Origin: Desulfatibacillum sp.
Lineage (GTDB): Bacteria; Desulfobacterota; Desulfobacteria; Desulfobacterales; SpSt-501
Assembly (NCBI GenBank): GCA_020725555.1
Contig: DYEU01000012.1
Span: 110,463 to 174,462 of the forward strand
Direction of reading: 5' to 3'
Length of the DNA: 64,000 nucleotides
In this document: positions 42,737-52,988 of the stretch, in pieces
How positions within the stretch are numbered: position 1 is the first letter of the stretch
How the letters are laid out: every line of letters starts with the position of its first letter
Notes under the pieces: model-generated
The model's database searches: none
The model's input: only the letters and a program-made list of their open reading frames with translations
What the model was told of the DNA's origin: nothing
Made by a program: the position numbers and the translations under genes

Positions 42737-43607
42737 GGGCGGCGGCGTAGCAGTAGAGGCAGCCGTGGCCGCAGCGCTGGCGGTCGTAGGAGCCGATGTC
42801 CTGGGAGACGCGGCAGAGGCAGCCCTGCGCCCGGCGCTGGCCCGGGTCGCGGGCGAATGAAAGGCGCCCCCCGTACAGCGCGACCAGGTGCTCGCTCGGG
42901 ATGCAGGCCCCGGCGCGAACCGTCGAGGAACCAGGCAGGCGCCCGAGCAGCTCCCCCTCGCAGCAGGTGAAGAGCGCAATCCCCCGGCCGGCGAGCAGCG
43001 CCTCGAGCGCCAGGAGCGTCTCGATCTTCGCCTCCGGCGGCGGGTCGACGAACGAGACGCCGGGCCGCCGCCCCGCGGCCCGGCGCCGGACCTTGGCGTA
43101 GAGGTCGAGAAAACTCGTCGTGCAGCGGCGGATCCCGGCCGCGGCCGCCACATCGGCGATGCGCGCGGTTCCCCCGAGGTTGTCGCGGATGCGGCCCGTT
43201 TCCCCCAGGCGGTAGGCGCAGATGGGGTCGAGGCGCCAGTTGACCGCCTCGGCCCCAAAACGCGCGGCAAGCCCGCGAAGCTGGGCCAGCCGCTCCGCAA
43301 GGGGGGGGACCCGGGGCTCGAGCAGGGCATCCTCGGGGTTGATCGTGAACTGGAAAAAGAGGCCGTAGCCCAGCTTGGCCAGCCGTTCGCCGAAGCCGCC
43401 CGCGAGAAAGGGGCCGTAGTTCTTCGACCAGAAAACGATCGCCTGCACGGGGGGGATTGTGGCGGGGACGCTCCGGGTCTTCCGGGAAAAGGGGTGTTCG
43501 ACCGTGAAGGCCCCGGCCTCGATCCCCTGCATGAACCAGGGCATGTGAAAGGCCGGGATGTCGGTGCGGCGGGAAGCCGAGAGGACGATGGCGTTCCGGG
43601 CGGGCAC
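42732..43607 (-). CDS. DUF1848 family protein with C-terminal Cys cluster
   Basis: The 291-residue protein starts IVLSASRRTDIPAFHMPWF, the DUF1848 signature, followed by VFWSKNYGPFL, FQFTINPEDALLEP and AVNWRLDPICAY. The C-terminus has GCLCRVSQDIGSYDRQRCGHGCLYCYA, a cysteine cluster resembling those that bind 4Fe-4S in radical SAM and photolyase-like enzymes. The function is unknown; a link to spore photoproduct lyase-like or other radical chemistry has been suggested by fold. The TAG stop after AAAQ is supplied by a GGGGACGTCC repeat. Confidence 0.9.
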   Translation of the reverse strand: MPARNAIVLSASRRTDIPAFHMPWFMQGIEAGAFTVEHPFSRKTRSVPATIPPVQAIVFWSKNYGPFLAGGFGERLAKLGYGLFFQFTINPEDALLEPRVPPLAERLAQLRGLAARFGAEAVNWRLDPICAYRLGETGRIRDNLGGTARIADVAAAAGIRRCTTSFLDLYAKVRRRAAGRRPGVSFVDPPPEAKIETLLALEALLAGRGIALFTCCEGELLGRLPGSSTVRAGACIPSEHLVALYGGRLSFARDPGQRRAQGCLCRVSQDIGSYDRQRCGHGCLYCYAAAQ

Positions 43608-43627
43608 GGGCGGTGGGGCGGCCGCGT

Positions 43628-43987
43628 TCAGCGGTCTTTCTTGAGCTGGGCGAGCGGGATCACCTTGGCCGGCTGGCCCTCGGGCTTGGCCTTCCCGGAA
43701 GGAACCGGCTCCTCTTTTTCCTTTTTGCGCCGCGCGGGCTCCGCGGGGGCGGTCACCTTCTCGAGCCGCATGCGCTTGCCGTTCATCGTGAACTCGGCGC
43801 CCTCGATGTAGGCGCTGCGCAGGATCCAGGTCACGAGTTGGACCGGGACCTGAAGCAGCAGCAGGCGCACGTGGTACCAGTCCGGCTTGTGGTCGGGCTC
43901 GATCCCCTCGATGCGCGCAAAGGAGAGCGGCTTGTCCTCGAAGTAGATCAGCACGAGGTCCTTTTCCGCGGTCATGGCCTTACTCAT
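43628..43987 (-). CDS. Conserved hypothetical protein with basic/proline tail
   Basis: An ATG at 43987 overlaps the stop of the preceding gene (ATGA coupling); a second Met at 43975 is an alternative. The 119-residue protein has a compact N-terminal part, LVLIYFEDKPLSFARIEGIEPDHKPDWYHVRLLLLQVPVQLVTWIL, then AYIEGAEFTMNGKRMRLEKV. The tail is a disordered lysine/proline/glutamate run. The order of motifs seems familiar from Desulfobacterota hypothetical proteins, but this is from memory. No role is known. Translational coupling with the metallo-hydrolase suggests a shared job. Confidence 0.75.
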   Translation of the reverse strand: MSKAMTAEKDLVLIYFEDKPLSFARIEGIEPDHKPDWYHVRLLLLQVPVQLVTWILRSAYIEGAEFTMNGKRMRLEKVTAPAEPARRKKEKEEPVPSGKAKPEGQPAKVIPLAQLKKDR

Positions 43988-44700
43988 TCGGGGATGCGCC
44001 GCATCCGCCCCACGGCGGGGTCGTGGATCGGGATCAGGAGGTCGGCCGCCTGGCGGATCCGCTGGGCCGTCTCCCAGGCCTGGATGAGATCGAGGTGCAC
44101 GCCGGGGGCGACGGCCGGGGCCCGCGGCGGGAAGTTCTCCGCGTTGCAGCAGAAGCCGGTGATGACCGCGCGGCCGCGCGCGGTGGTCACGGCGACCGAC
44201 TGGCCGCCCGGCGTGTGCCCCGGCGAGAAGAGAAGCTCGATGCCCTCCTCGAGGAGCACATCGCCCTCGATCTCCCTCACCCGCAGCCCGGCCAGGAGAT
44301 CCGGGTCGTAGCGGTGGTCGACGGGGTGCGGCCGGCGCAGAAACGCCATCTCCGCCCGCTGCACCCAGATCTCGGCGTTGGGGCACAGGGCGTCGTTTTC
44401 GCAGTGGTCGTTGTGGAGGTGGGTGTGGACGATGATCTCGATCTCCCCGGGCGCAAGGCCGACGCGGGCGAGCGCCTCCTCGAACCCGAGGACGGGAAAG
44501 CCGAGCTTCTCCTCGGCCCCTTGCGGCACCCGGAACTCGGAAAGCCCGGTGTCGACGAGGATCCGCTGCCTTGCGCCTTCGATGACAAAGGCGTAGATCG
44601 GCAGGAGAATCCTCCGGCCGTAGCCGTGGAGGTAGGTCATCACCCCCTGGTCGGTTTCGTTGACCCCGACCGCCAGGGGAAGGATCCGCAACTCACGCAT
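43984..44700 (-). CDS. Metallo-beta-lactamase fold hydrolase, N-acyl homoserine lactonase-like
   Basis: The 238-residue protein has the metal site HTHLHNDHC (His94, His96, Asp98, His99), the later histidine in LFSPGHTPGGQSVAV, and an aspartate/His near the C-terminus (IPIHDPAV). The N-terminal ILPLAVGVNETDQGVMTYLHGYG and YAFVIEGARQRILVDTGLSEF resemble AiiA-like lactonases. Hydrolysis of a lactone or other ester is plausible; quorum quenching is unproven, as no autoinducer genes are in view. Confidence 0.87.
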   Translation of the reverse strand: MRELRILPLAVGVNETDQGVMTYLHGYGRRILLPIYAFVIEGARQRILVDTGLSEFRVPQGAEEKLGFPVLGFEEALARVGLAPGEIEIIVHTHLHNDHCENDALCPNAEIWVQRAEMAFLRRPHPVDHRYDPDLLAGLRVREIEGDVLLEEGIELLFSPGHTPGGQSVAVTTARGRAVITGFCCNAENFPPRAPAVAPGVHLDLIQAWETAQRIRQAADLLIPIHDPAVGRMRRIPE

Positions 44701-44871
44701 CGCCCTGACTCATGGTCCGCAAACGCGCTTTTCGTGCACCCTTTCCACCTTAGCGCAGGCCGCCCCCGGATGCCAGCGAAAAGCGCACCTCCCGCCCCCC
44801 GGCGGGGGGCTCAAGTTGCGGCGGCCGCGGCCGATAGTCTAGAAAAATCCATGATGCAGGGGGAAACACGC

Positions 44872-45351
44872 ATGCTCCGGCCATCCGTCGTTTCACGCAC
44901 GGTTGCGGCAAGCCTTCTTGCCCTCCTCGCCGTCGCTCTCTTCGCCCCCGACGCCTTCGCGGCAAACGGCGCCCTTCGCTCCGCCGCCCGCCCCGCCGGC
45001 GGCGAGGCCCGGGACGCCGCTTTCTGGTTCGAGCGCGGGGTGCTCGCCTCCACCTACGGCAACCACCGCGGCGCGATCCGCCACTTCGACCGCGCGCTTG
45101 CCTTCAACCCGGCGAACGCCGCGGCTTGGTTCGCCCGCGGGGTGGCCCGGGCGGAGCTCCGCGATCTCGAGGGCGCCCTTGCGGACATGGACCGCGCGCT
45201 CGCCCTGGACCCGCAAAACGCCCACTTCCTCTATGGCCGCGGCCGCACCCGTCTTTTGGCGGGCGATCGCGAGCGCGCCCGGGAGGATTTCCGCCGCGCC
45301 TCGGAGCTCGGCGACGAGGACGCCCGGCGCTTCCTTCAGGCCTCCCGCTGA
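44872..45351 (+). CDS. Exported TPR protein
   Basis: The ATG at 44872 follows CAGGGGG; upstream in-frame ATGs at 44851 and 44854 lack one. The 159-residue product has a signal peptide (MLRPSVVSRTVAASLLALLAVALF, cut near DAFAA). Three tetratricopeptide units follow: AAFWFERGVLASTYGNHRGAIRHFDRALAFNPANA, AAWFARGVARAELRDLEGALADMDRALALDPQNA and HFLYGRGRTRLLAGDRERAREDFRRASELG. TPRs bind partner proteins in the periplasm. The stop region overlaps the convergent next gene by 16 bp. Confidence 0.87.
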   Translation: MLRPSVVSRTVAASLLALLAVALFAPDAFAANGALRSAARPAGGEARDAAFWFERGVLASTYGNHRGAIRHFDRALAFNPANAAAWFARGVARAELRDLEGALADMDRALALDPQNAHFLYGRGRTRLLAGDRERAREDFRRASELGDEDARRFLQASR

Positions 45352-48338
45352 TCCTCCCCGGGCAGCACGACCGCCAGCGAGCGCCGGCCGTCGATCTTGA
45401 TCGTGACGGGCCGCTCCGGCCGCACGTGGCGCAGGTGGCGCGTGCGCTCGACGAGGGGCTGGGCGCCAAGCCAGCCCCAGTCCACGAAATCCTCGCCGTT
45501 CTCGGAGACCGTGAGGTAGCAGATCCCGAGCGAGGTGATGTTGTGGAAGAAGTGCGACCCCTGCGAGGGGTCGGCGCGCAGCGCGGGCGATGCGGTCTCG
45601 GCCACGGCCTTGACGGCCGAGATGTCGCTCCACTTGACCGGGATCCCCAGCCAGCGGTCCGCTGACCCCCAGCGCCCCGGGCCGATCAGGAAATAGGGCC
45701 TGCCCTCCGCCTCAAGCTTGCGGTTCAAGCGCCCCACCTCGGCGGCGATCTCCACGGTGCGCGCGGCGTCGAAGGCCTCGGGGTCGACGTAGACGATGTC
45801 GCGGATCCCCGAGGTGACCCCGTTTCCGAGCGCGGTCTGCGAGCGGCAGACCGCGCGGCGGCATTCCCCCTCGCCGATTTCGACCCGCGCGCGCTGCCGC
45901 GCGATGGTCATCGGCCGGATCTGGAGCAGGTCGAAGACGGGCCGCCGGCCCGCCGGGAAGTCGACCGCGAACTCGATCTCGATCGCGCAGCCCATGCCCC
46001 GGCGGCCGATCTCGAGCAGCCGGTTGAGGATCTCGTCGAGCGGGAACTCGCGGTAGCGGAGGATCCCCGAGAAGGTGAGGATCGGCGGGCCCTCGCCGGT
46101 CACCCCCTCGCGGATGCGGTGCTCGGCGGCGACGTAGGTGTCGGCAAGACGCCTCACGGCCGGGGCGTCGGCCGCCTCGTCGACCGCCACGCGCACCACG
46201 GCCGGGTCCTCCTCCGCCCCGGCGATCGGCGGGGTCCCCGCCAGGCGCAGGGCGAAGAAGTGCTTCTGGCAGTTGCGCAGGATGTCCTCCACGGTCGAAA
46301 ACTGGGGCAGATGCTGGGGGTGGCGGGGCGAGAAGCGCAAGGCCGTCTCCCCCTCGACCACGGTCTTCCCCAGGCCGAGCGCGATGTGGGCGATCCCCTC
46401 CTCGGCGCGCATGGGCCCGATGGGGTAGAAGTTCCAGGACTGAAGCACCCCGGCGAGGGCGGGAAAGAAGAGCCCCCGCCAGGACGTCCCCGTGAGGTGC
46501 TGGATCAGGACCCCCATCTTCTCCTCGCCCAAGTGGTGGCCCATGCTGCGCGCGAAGGACTTGGGGTTGCGGTAGTAGGTCGAGGCGTAGACCGCCTTGA
46601 CCGCGTTCTCCAGGCGCGCCAGCCGCCCCTCCAGAGTCTCCTCGTTGTTGGCGAGCATGTAGGTGCGGTAGATCCCCGCGAAGGGCTGGAACTGCGCGTC
46701 CTCGAGCAGGCTCGAGGAGCGCACGGCGAGCGGGCAACGCGTGTGCTCGAGAAAGAGCGCGAGCTGCCGCCTGAGGCACTCCGGGAGGCGTGCCGCGAGA
46801 AAGGCGCGGGCGACCTCCTCCTCCTCGGCGTCCTCGGCCGCGAAGCGCTCGAGCCGGTTTTCGGCGATGAAGGCGTCGAAGGCCTCGGTGCTGACGGCGA
46901 GCGCCTTGGGGATGCGGACCTCGACCCCGGGGAGGTCGCCCCACAGGTCGCCGCAGTCGCGCAGGAGGCTCGCCGCGAAGGCGAGACCGCGCGCCTTGCC
47001 GCCGAGCGAGCCGCGGCCGATCTTGGTGAAGTCGGCCTCCGGGTCGAAGCGGTCCGGGGCCATGGCGGCGATCACGCCGCGGCGGATGCCGCGCCGGCGC
47101 TCGCGGATCGCCTCCACGAGAAAGCCCCTGAGCGCGGCGACGCTGGCGAAGTCCTCGAGCCTCATCGGCCGCAGACGCGAGGCGAGCATGATCTCCGAGC
47201 GCGCCATGAGCCAGCTCGAGAAGTGGTTGCGGCCGGCGTGGTAGGCGACCGACTCCTCGGGGATCCCCGGGAGGAGCTTTTCCATCTCCTCGAGGTTCGA
47301 GGCGCGGGCGATCTCGCGGCCCTCGGGGGTGCGGAAGACGAAGTCCCCGAAGCCGAGGGACCGGAGGAAAAAGTCGTGGATCTCGGCGTGGAGCGTGGGC
47401 GAGTTCTTGTTGAGAAAGGCGGCCGGGATGGAAAGCGCCCGCTCGCGGTTGGTCTCCTCGGTGCTCAGCACGAGAAGCGGCAGATCCGGGTCCTCGGCGC
47501 GGATCTGCGCGAGCAGGGCGAAGCCCGCCGCGTCGTCGAGCCTTCCCGCCCGCGGGAAGCGGACATCGGAGAGGACGCCCAGCAGATAGGGCCGGAAGCG
47601 GCGGCAGAGGTCGGTCGCCTCCTCGAAGCTGCGGGCGAGCAGCACCTTGGGCCGCGCGCGCATGCGGAAGATGCGGTGCTCGTCGTTGATCGAGTCCTCC
47701 ATCACGGCCTGGGTCTGGGAGACGACCTCCTTGTAGAGGATCGGCAAAAGCGCCGAGTAGTGGACCGGGGAGTCCTCGACGAGCAAAAGCACGCGCACGC
47801 GGGCGCGCTCGGTGTCGTAGACCACGTTCATGCGGTCTTCGAGGTTCTTGATCAGGGCGAGCAGCAGGTCGGCGTTCCCCTGCCAGACGTAGACGCGGTC
47901 GATCGCCTCCGGGTCGAAGGTGGCCTCCTCGAGGATCTGGCGGCCCGAGCGGTGCAGCAGCAGGAAGACGGGAAGCTCGGGGTACTGCGCCTTGATCGCG
48001 CGGCCGAGCTCGTTGGCGTCCATCTCGTCGACCAGGGGCATCGTGATCACGAGATCGAACTTCCTGCGGCCGAGCGCCTCGAGGGCCTCGGCGGAGGTCG
48101 AGACCCAGGTGAGCATCGGGGGGCGCGAGAGGTTGAGCCCGCGGTACTCGTGGATGATCCGCTCGGCGAGCCGGCCCTCCTCTTCCATGATGAACGCCTC
48201 GTAGGGGCTGCTGATGAGCAGGATGTCGGTCACCTTGCGGGCCATGAGCTCGTGGAAGACCTTGAAGGAGAGGTCGAACTCCTCGGCCCCGAAGGAGCGC
48301 GGAAAGGGCTTGCAGGCGAGGTCAGTCGGCTTCGGCAT
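45336..48338 (-). CDS. Receiver-domain/PEP-pyruvate-binding (PPDK_N) protein without the phosphohistidine domain
   Basis: This 1000-residue protein has an N-terminal degenerate receiver-like domain (about residues 35-165, DILLISSPYEA, DLVITMPLVDEMD). A second, more canonical receiver follows (about 185-325): LLVEDSPVH with the acidic pair, VLSDVRFPR with the phosphoacceptor Asp, and AFLNKNSP with the lysine. The rest is a PEP synthase-type ATP-grasp nucleotide-binding region (GGKARGLAF, RSSSLLEDAQFQPFAGIYRTYM, EFAVDF, LLQIRPM). The mobile His domain and TIM barrel of PEP synthase are absent, so it cannot do the full reaction. A phosphosignal-controlled ATP-dependent enzyme is inferred. It overlaps the radical SAM gene by 17 bp. 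Confidence 0.85.
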   Translation of the reverse strand: MPKPTDLACKPFPRSFGAEEFDLSFKVFHELMARKVTDILLISSPYEAFIMEEEGRLAERIIHEYRGLNLSRPPMLTWVSTSAEALEALGRRKFDLVITMPLVDEMDANELGRAIKAQYPELPVFLLLHRSGRQILEEATFDPEAIDRVYVWQGNADLLLALIKNLEDRMNVVYDTERARVRVLLLVEDSPVHYSALLPILYKEVVSQTQAVMEDSINDEHRIFRMRARPKVLLARSFEEATDLCRRFRPYLLGVLSDVRFPRAGRLDDAAGFALLAQIRAEDPDLPLLVLSTEETNRERALSIPAAFLNKNSPTLHAEIHDFFLRSLGFGDFVFRTPEGREIARASNLEEMEKLLPGIPEESVAYHAGRNHFSSWLMARSEIMLASRLRPMRLEDFASVAALRGFLVEAIRERRRGIRRGVIAAMAPDRFDPEADFTKIGRGSLGGKARGLAFAASLLRDCGDLWGDLPGVEVRIPKALAVSTEAFDAFIAENRLERFAAEDAEEEEVARAFLAARLPECLRRQLALFLEHTRCPLAVRSSSLLEDAQFQPFAGIYRTYMLANNEETLEGRLARLENAVKAVYASTYYRNPKSFARSMGHHLGEEKMGVLIQHLTGTSWRGLFFPALAGVLQSWNFYPIGPMRAEEGIAHIALGLGKTVVEGETALRFSPRHPQHLPQFSTVEDILRNCQKHFFALRLAGTPPIAGAEEDPAVVRVAVDEAADAPAVRRLADTYVAAEHRIREGVTGEGPPILTFSGILRYREFPLDEILNRLLEIGRRGMGCAIEIEFAVDFPAGRRPVFDLLQIRPMTIARQRARVEIGEGECRRAVCRSQTALGNGVTSGIRDIVYVDPEAFDAARTVEIAAEVGRLNRKLEAEGRPYFLIGPGRWGSADRWLGIPVKWSDISAVKAVAETASPALRADPSQGSHFFHNITSLGICYLTVSENGEDFVDWGWLGAQPLVERTRHLRHVRPERPVTIKIDGRRSLAVVLPGEDQREA

Positions 48339-49245
48339 CGGCGAAAATCCCCTGCCGGGTGTCCCGGCGTTCGAGTTCCCCGCGGATCGCGGCCAGCACG
48401 GCCGCCTTGTCCCGGCACCAGGCCGGGGCGACGAGCTCCGCGGGGTGCGGGTCCCCCGTGAGGCGCTGGATGACGACCCCTTGGGGGAGCCGCTCGATCA
48501 CGTCCGCCGCCCAGCGGGCGTACTCCTCGCGCTTAAGCGGCCGGTAGCCCCCCCGGCGGTAGAGGGCCTCGAGCGCGGTCCCCCGCACGACATAGAGGCT
48601 GTGGATCTTCACCCCCTCGACCCCGGCCGCGGCGAGGACGCGGGCCGTCTGGCGTGCGTCCTCGCGGCCCTCGCCGGGGAGCCCGAGGATGATGTGCGCG
48701 CAGACCGGGATCCCGCGGGCGCGGGTCGCCGCGGTCGCCGCGAGGAAGGCATCCAGCCCGTGGCCGCGTCCGATCGCGGCGAGGGTGGCCTCGTTGGCCG
48801 ACTGCAGCCCGTATTCGACCCAGACGAGCAGGCGCTGCGCGAACTCCGCGAGCAGGTCGAGCACCGGCTCCGAGACGCAGTCCGGCCGCGTGCCGATGAA
48901 GAGCGCGACCACCCCCGGGGCGGCGGCCGCCTCCTCGTAGAGGGCCCTCAGGCGCGCCACGGGCGCGTAGGTGTTCGAGAAGGACTGGAAGTAGGCGATG
49001 AAGCGCTCCGCCCCGTAGCGGCGCGCGACCGCCGCGCTGCCTTTCTCGATCTGCTCCCGGATCGTAAGCCCGCGGCCGTGGGCCCCGGTTCCCGAGCCGC
49101 GGCCGTTGCAGTAGATGCAGCCGCCCGTCCCCTTTGTCCCGTCGCGGTTGGGGCAGGTGAGGCCCGCGTCGAGGGTGATCTTCTGCACGCGGCAGCCGAA
49201 GCGTTCGCGCAGGTAGGAGTTGAGGTCCCGGTATCTCTCGGCCAT
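48322..49245 (-). CDS. Radical SAM protein of the TIGR01212 (YhcC) type
   Basis: The ATG at 49245 gives 307 residues of family length. The 4Fe-4S cysteines are in the distinctive spacing C-x11-C-x2-C (Cys31, Cys43, Cys46; CPNRDGTKGTGGCIYC). Family segments are FIAYFQSFSNTYAPV, GTRPDCVSEPVLDLL, VWVEYGLQSANEATL, AHIILGLPGEGREDA and VKIHSLYVVRGTAL. The YhcC family lacks a firmly known reaction. It overlaps the start of the receiver/PPDK_N gene, so both may be expressed together. No ribosome-binding site is visible, so the start is from alignment by eye. Confidence 0.92.
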   Translation of the reverse strand: MAERYRDLNSYLRERFGCRVQKITLDAGLTCPNRDGTKGTGGCIYCNGRGSGTGAHGRGLTIREQIEKGSAAVARRYGAERFIAYFQSFSNTYAPVARLRALYEEAAAAPGVVALFIGTRPDCVSEPVLDLLAEFAQRLLVWVEYGLQSANEATLAAIGRGHGLDAFLAATAATRARGIPVCAHIILGLPGEGREDARQTARVLAAAGVEGVKIHSLYVVRGTALEALYRRGGYRPLKREEYARWAADVIERLPQGVVIQRLTGDPHPAELVAPAWCRDKAAVLAAIRGELERRDTRQGIFADAEAD

Positions 49246-49254
49246 GAGGAAGGG

Positions 49255-49283
49255 TTGACCCGGCCGCGCGGCCCCCGTATAAT
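49255..49283 (+). promoter_or_regulatory. Sigma-70 promoter of mnmG
   Basis: TTGACC (49255-49260), 17 nt and a perfect TATAAT (49278-49283). Confidence 0.75.
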
Positions 49284-49409
49284 CCGCACCCGGTCGTCTT
49301 TCCCGTGCTTCCGTCTTCCCGTCCGGGGGCCGCCAGGCGGCGTGACGTCTCCTTCTACCACAGCCGCGGCCTGGGCCACAATCCGCTTCGGGGGTCTTCC
49401 GTCCGTCCG

Positions 49410-51296
<1,887 letters not shown>

Positions 51297-51325
51297 GGGC
51301 TGAGCCTCAAAAATAACGCAAGCTC

Positions 51326-51353
51326 TTGACACAATTAGATTTTATCCTATTTT
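51326..51353 (+). promoter_or_regulatory. Promoter of the cbpA-like gene, possibly heat-shock
   Basis: TTGACA (51326-51331), 16 nt and TATTTT (51348-51353) in an AT-rich stretch. CTTGACA-N14-CCTATTTT also fits a loose sigma-32 pattern. Confidence 0.5.
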
Positions 51354-51395
51354 TGCACCGAACCTGAACGACCGTACCGATCGAGGTGCAGGAAG

Positions 51396-52304
51396 ATGGC
51401 GGAAGACTATTACAAGATTCTCGGCGTCAGCCGCGACGCGAGCGAGGAGGAAATCAAGAAGGCCTACCGCAAGCTCGCCATGAAATACCACCCCGACCAC
51501 GCCAAGGGGGACAAGACGGCCGAGGAGAAGTTCAAGAAGATCAGCGAGGCCTACGCGGTCTTGAGCGACAAGCAGAAGCGGCAGGAATACGACACCTTCG
51601 GCTCCGAGGGCTTCCGGGAGCGCTTCACCCAGGAGGACATCTTCCGGGGCTTCAACATCAATGACATCCTGCGCGAGTTCGGCTTCGGGGGCGATTTCTT
51701 CGGCGAGGGCCGCGGCACGCGCTTCACCTACGCCACGGGCTCGCCCTTCGGCGGCCGGGGCCGCAGCCAGGCCCAGGCCGTGAAGGGCGCAGACATCGTC
51801 TACGAGCTGCCGATCACCCTGCGCGAGGCGGCCCTGGGGGCGAACAAGACGATCACCCTCCAGGTCCAGGGGGTCCCGGAGCGGATCTCGGTCAAGATCC
51901 CCAAGGGGATGACCACCGGAAAGAAACTCCGGCTTGCCGGCAAGGGGAACCCCGGCCCCTTCGGCGGCCCGCGGGGGGATCTCTACATCCAGACGGTGCT
52001 GCTCGATGACCCGGTCTTCGGCGTCGAGGGCCAGGACCTCGTCACCCACCGCGAAATCAAGGTCACCGAGGCCCTCCTGGGGACAACCCTCTCCATCCCC
52101 ACGCTCGAGGAGAAGACCTTGAGCCTCAAGGTGCCGCCGGGGACCCGGAGCGGGACCAAGCTCCGCATCCCGGGGCAGGGGTTGCCGGCGATGAAGGGCG
52201 GAAAACGGGGCGACCTCTACGTCCACATTCACATCCAGATCCCCCGCACGCTGACCCGCGAGCAGCGCGAGCTTGTGGAAAAGTTAGCTGAAACGGGTAT
52301 TTAA
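51396..52304 (+). CDS. cbpA: CbpA-type DnaJ co-chaperone without zinc fingers
   Basis: The 302-residue protein has a complete J domain with [31 protein letters not shown] and the HPD motif near residues 32-34, then a glycine/phenylalanine-rich linker (about 70-115). Two C-terminal peptide-binding domains follow ([51 protein letters not shown]). The CxxCxGxG repeats of DnaJ are missing, which is the CbpA pattern. It would stimulate DnaK ATPase and deliver unfolded clients. It has its own promoter. Confidence 0.93.
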   Translation: MAEDYYKILGVSRDASEEEIKKAYRKLAMKYHPDHAKGDKTAEEKFKKISEAYAVLSDKQKRQEYDTFGSEGFRERFTQEDIFRGFNINDILREFGFGGDFFGEGRGTRFTYATGSPFGGRGRSQAQAVKGADIVYELPITLREAALGANKTITLQVQGVPERISVKIPKGMTTGKKLRLAGKGNPGPFGGPRGDLYIQTVLLDDPVFGVEGQDLVTHREIKVTEALLGTTLSIPTLEEKTLSLKVPPGTRSGTKLRIPGQGLPAMKGGKRGDLYVHIHIQIPRTLTREQRELVEKLAETGI

Positions 52305-52328
52305 GCAAAGTTTTCGCTCTCTCCGCAT

Positions 52329-52357
52329 TTGACTTGACGCGCCGATCGGGATAAAGT
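52329..52357 (+). promoter_or_regulatory. Sigma-70 promoter of hpt
   Basis: TTGACT (52329-52334), a 17-nt spacer and TAAAGT (52352-52357). Confidence 0.65.
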
Positions 52358-52430
52358 TTTCCACAAGGACCGCCGATACCGCACCAGGGCAGGGCGGGAG
52401 GCGGGACGATCCTTTGCCGAAGGGGCGTCC

Positions 52431-52988
52431 ATGGCCGCCGCGGGCCGGAGACTCGAGCCCGTTCTTTCCGCCGAGGAGATCCGGGGCATCGTCGCCGATC
52501 TCGGCCGCCGGATCTCCGAGGATTTCCGCGGCCGAAGGCTCGTCCTGGTCGGGGTGCTGCGGGGCGCCTTCGTCTTTCTCGCCGATCTCGCGCGGGCGCT
52601 CACGATCCCGGTGGAGATCGATTTTCTCCAGGCCTCGAGCTACGGGGACGCGACCGTCTCCTCCGGCCGCATGCGCCTCCTGCTCGACTGCGGCATCGAT
52701 CTCAGGGGAAAGGACGTGCTCCTGGTCGAGGACATCGCTGACACCGGCCACACGCTCCAGGGGCTGCGCGAGCATCTCCTCGCCAAGGGGCCGGCCCGGG
52801 TCGCGGTCTGCGCCCTGATCGACAAGCGCGAGCGGCGTGCGGGCGAGGTCCCGATCGATTACGCGGGCTGCGTGATCGGGGAAGGGTTTCTCGTGGGCTA
52901 CGGCCTCGATTGCGCCCAGCAATACCGCCACCTCCCTGGCATCTTTCGCCTGGTGGAGGCGGCTCAAAACGGCGGAGAACGATCATGA
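52431..52988 (+). CDS. hpt: Hypoxanthine phosphoribosyltransferase
   Basis: The 185-residue protein has the PRTase fold: LVLVGVLRGAFVFLADLARAL, EIDFLQASSYGD and the PRPP-binding loop VLLVEDIADTGHTL, with FLVGYGLDCAQQYRHLPGI near the end. It salvages hypoxanthine and guanine to IMP and GMP. The stop overlaps the start of the downstream zinc-ribbon gene in ATGA. The neighbourhood otherwise includes tRNA and pur genes. Confidence 0.95.
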   Translation: MAAAGRRLEPVLSAEEIRGIVADLGRRISEDFRGRRLVLVGVLRGAFVFLADLARALTIPVEIDFLQASSYGDATVSSGRMRLLLDCGIDLRGKDVLLVEDIADTGHTLQGLREHLLAKGPARVAVCALIDKRERRAGEVPIDYAGCVIGEGFLVGYGLDCAQQYRHLPGIFRLVEAAQNGGERS

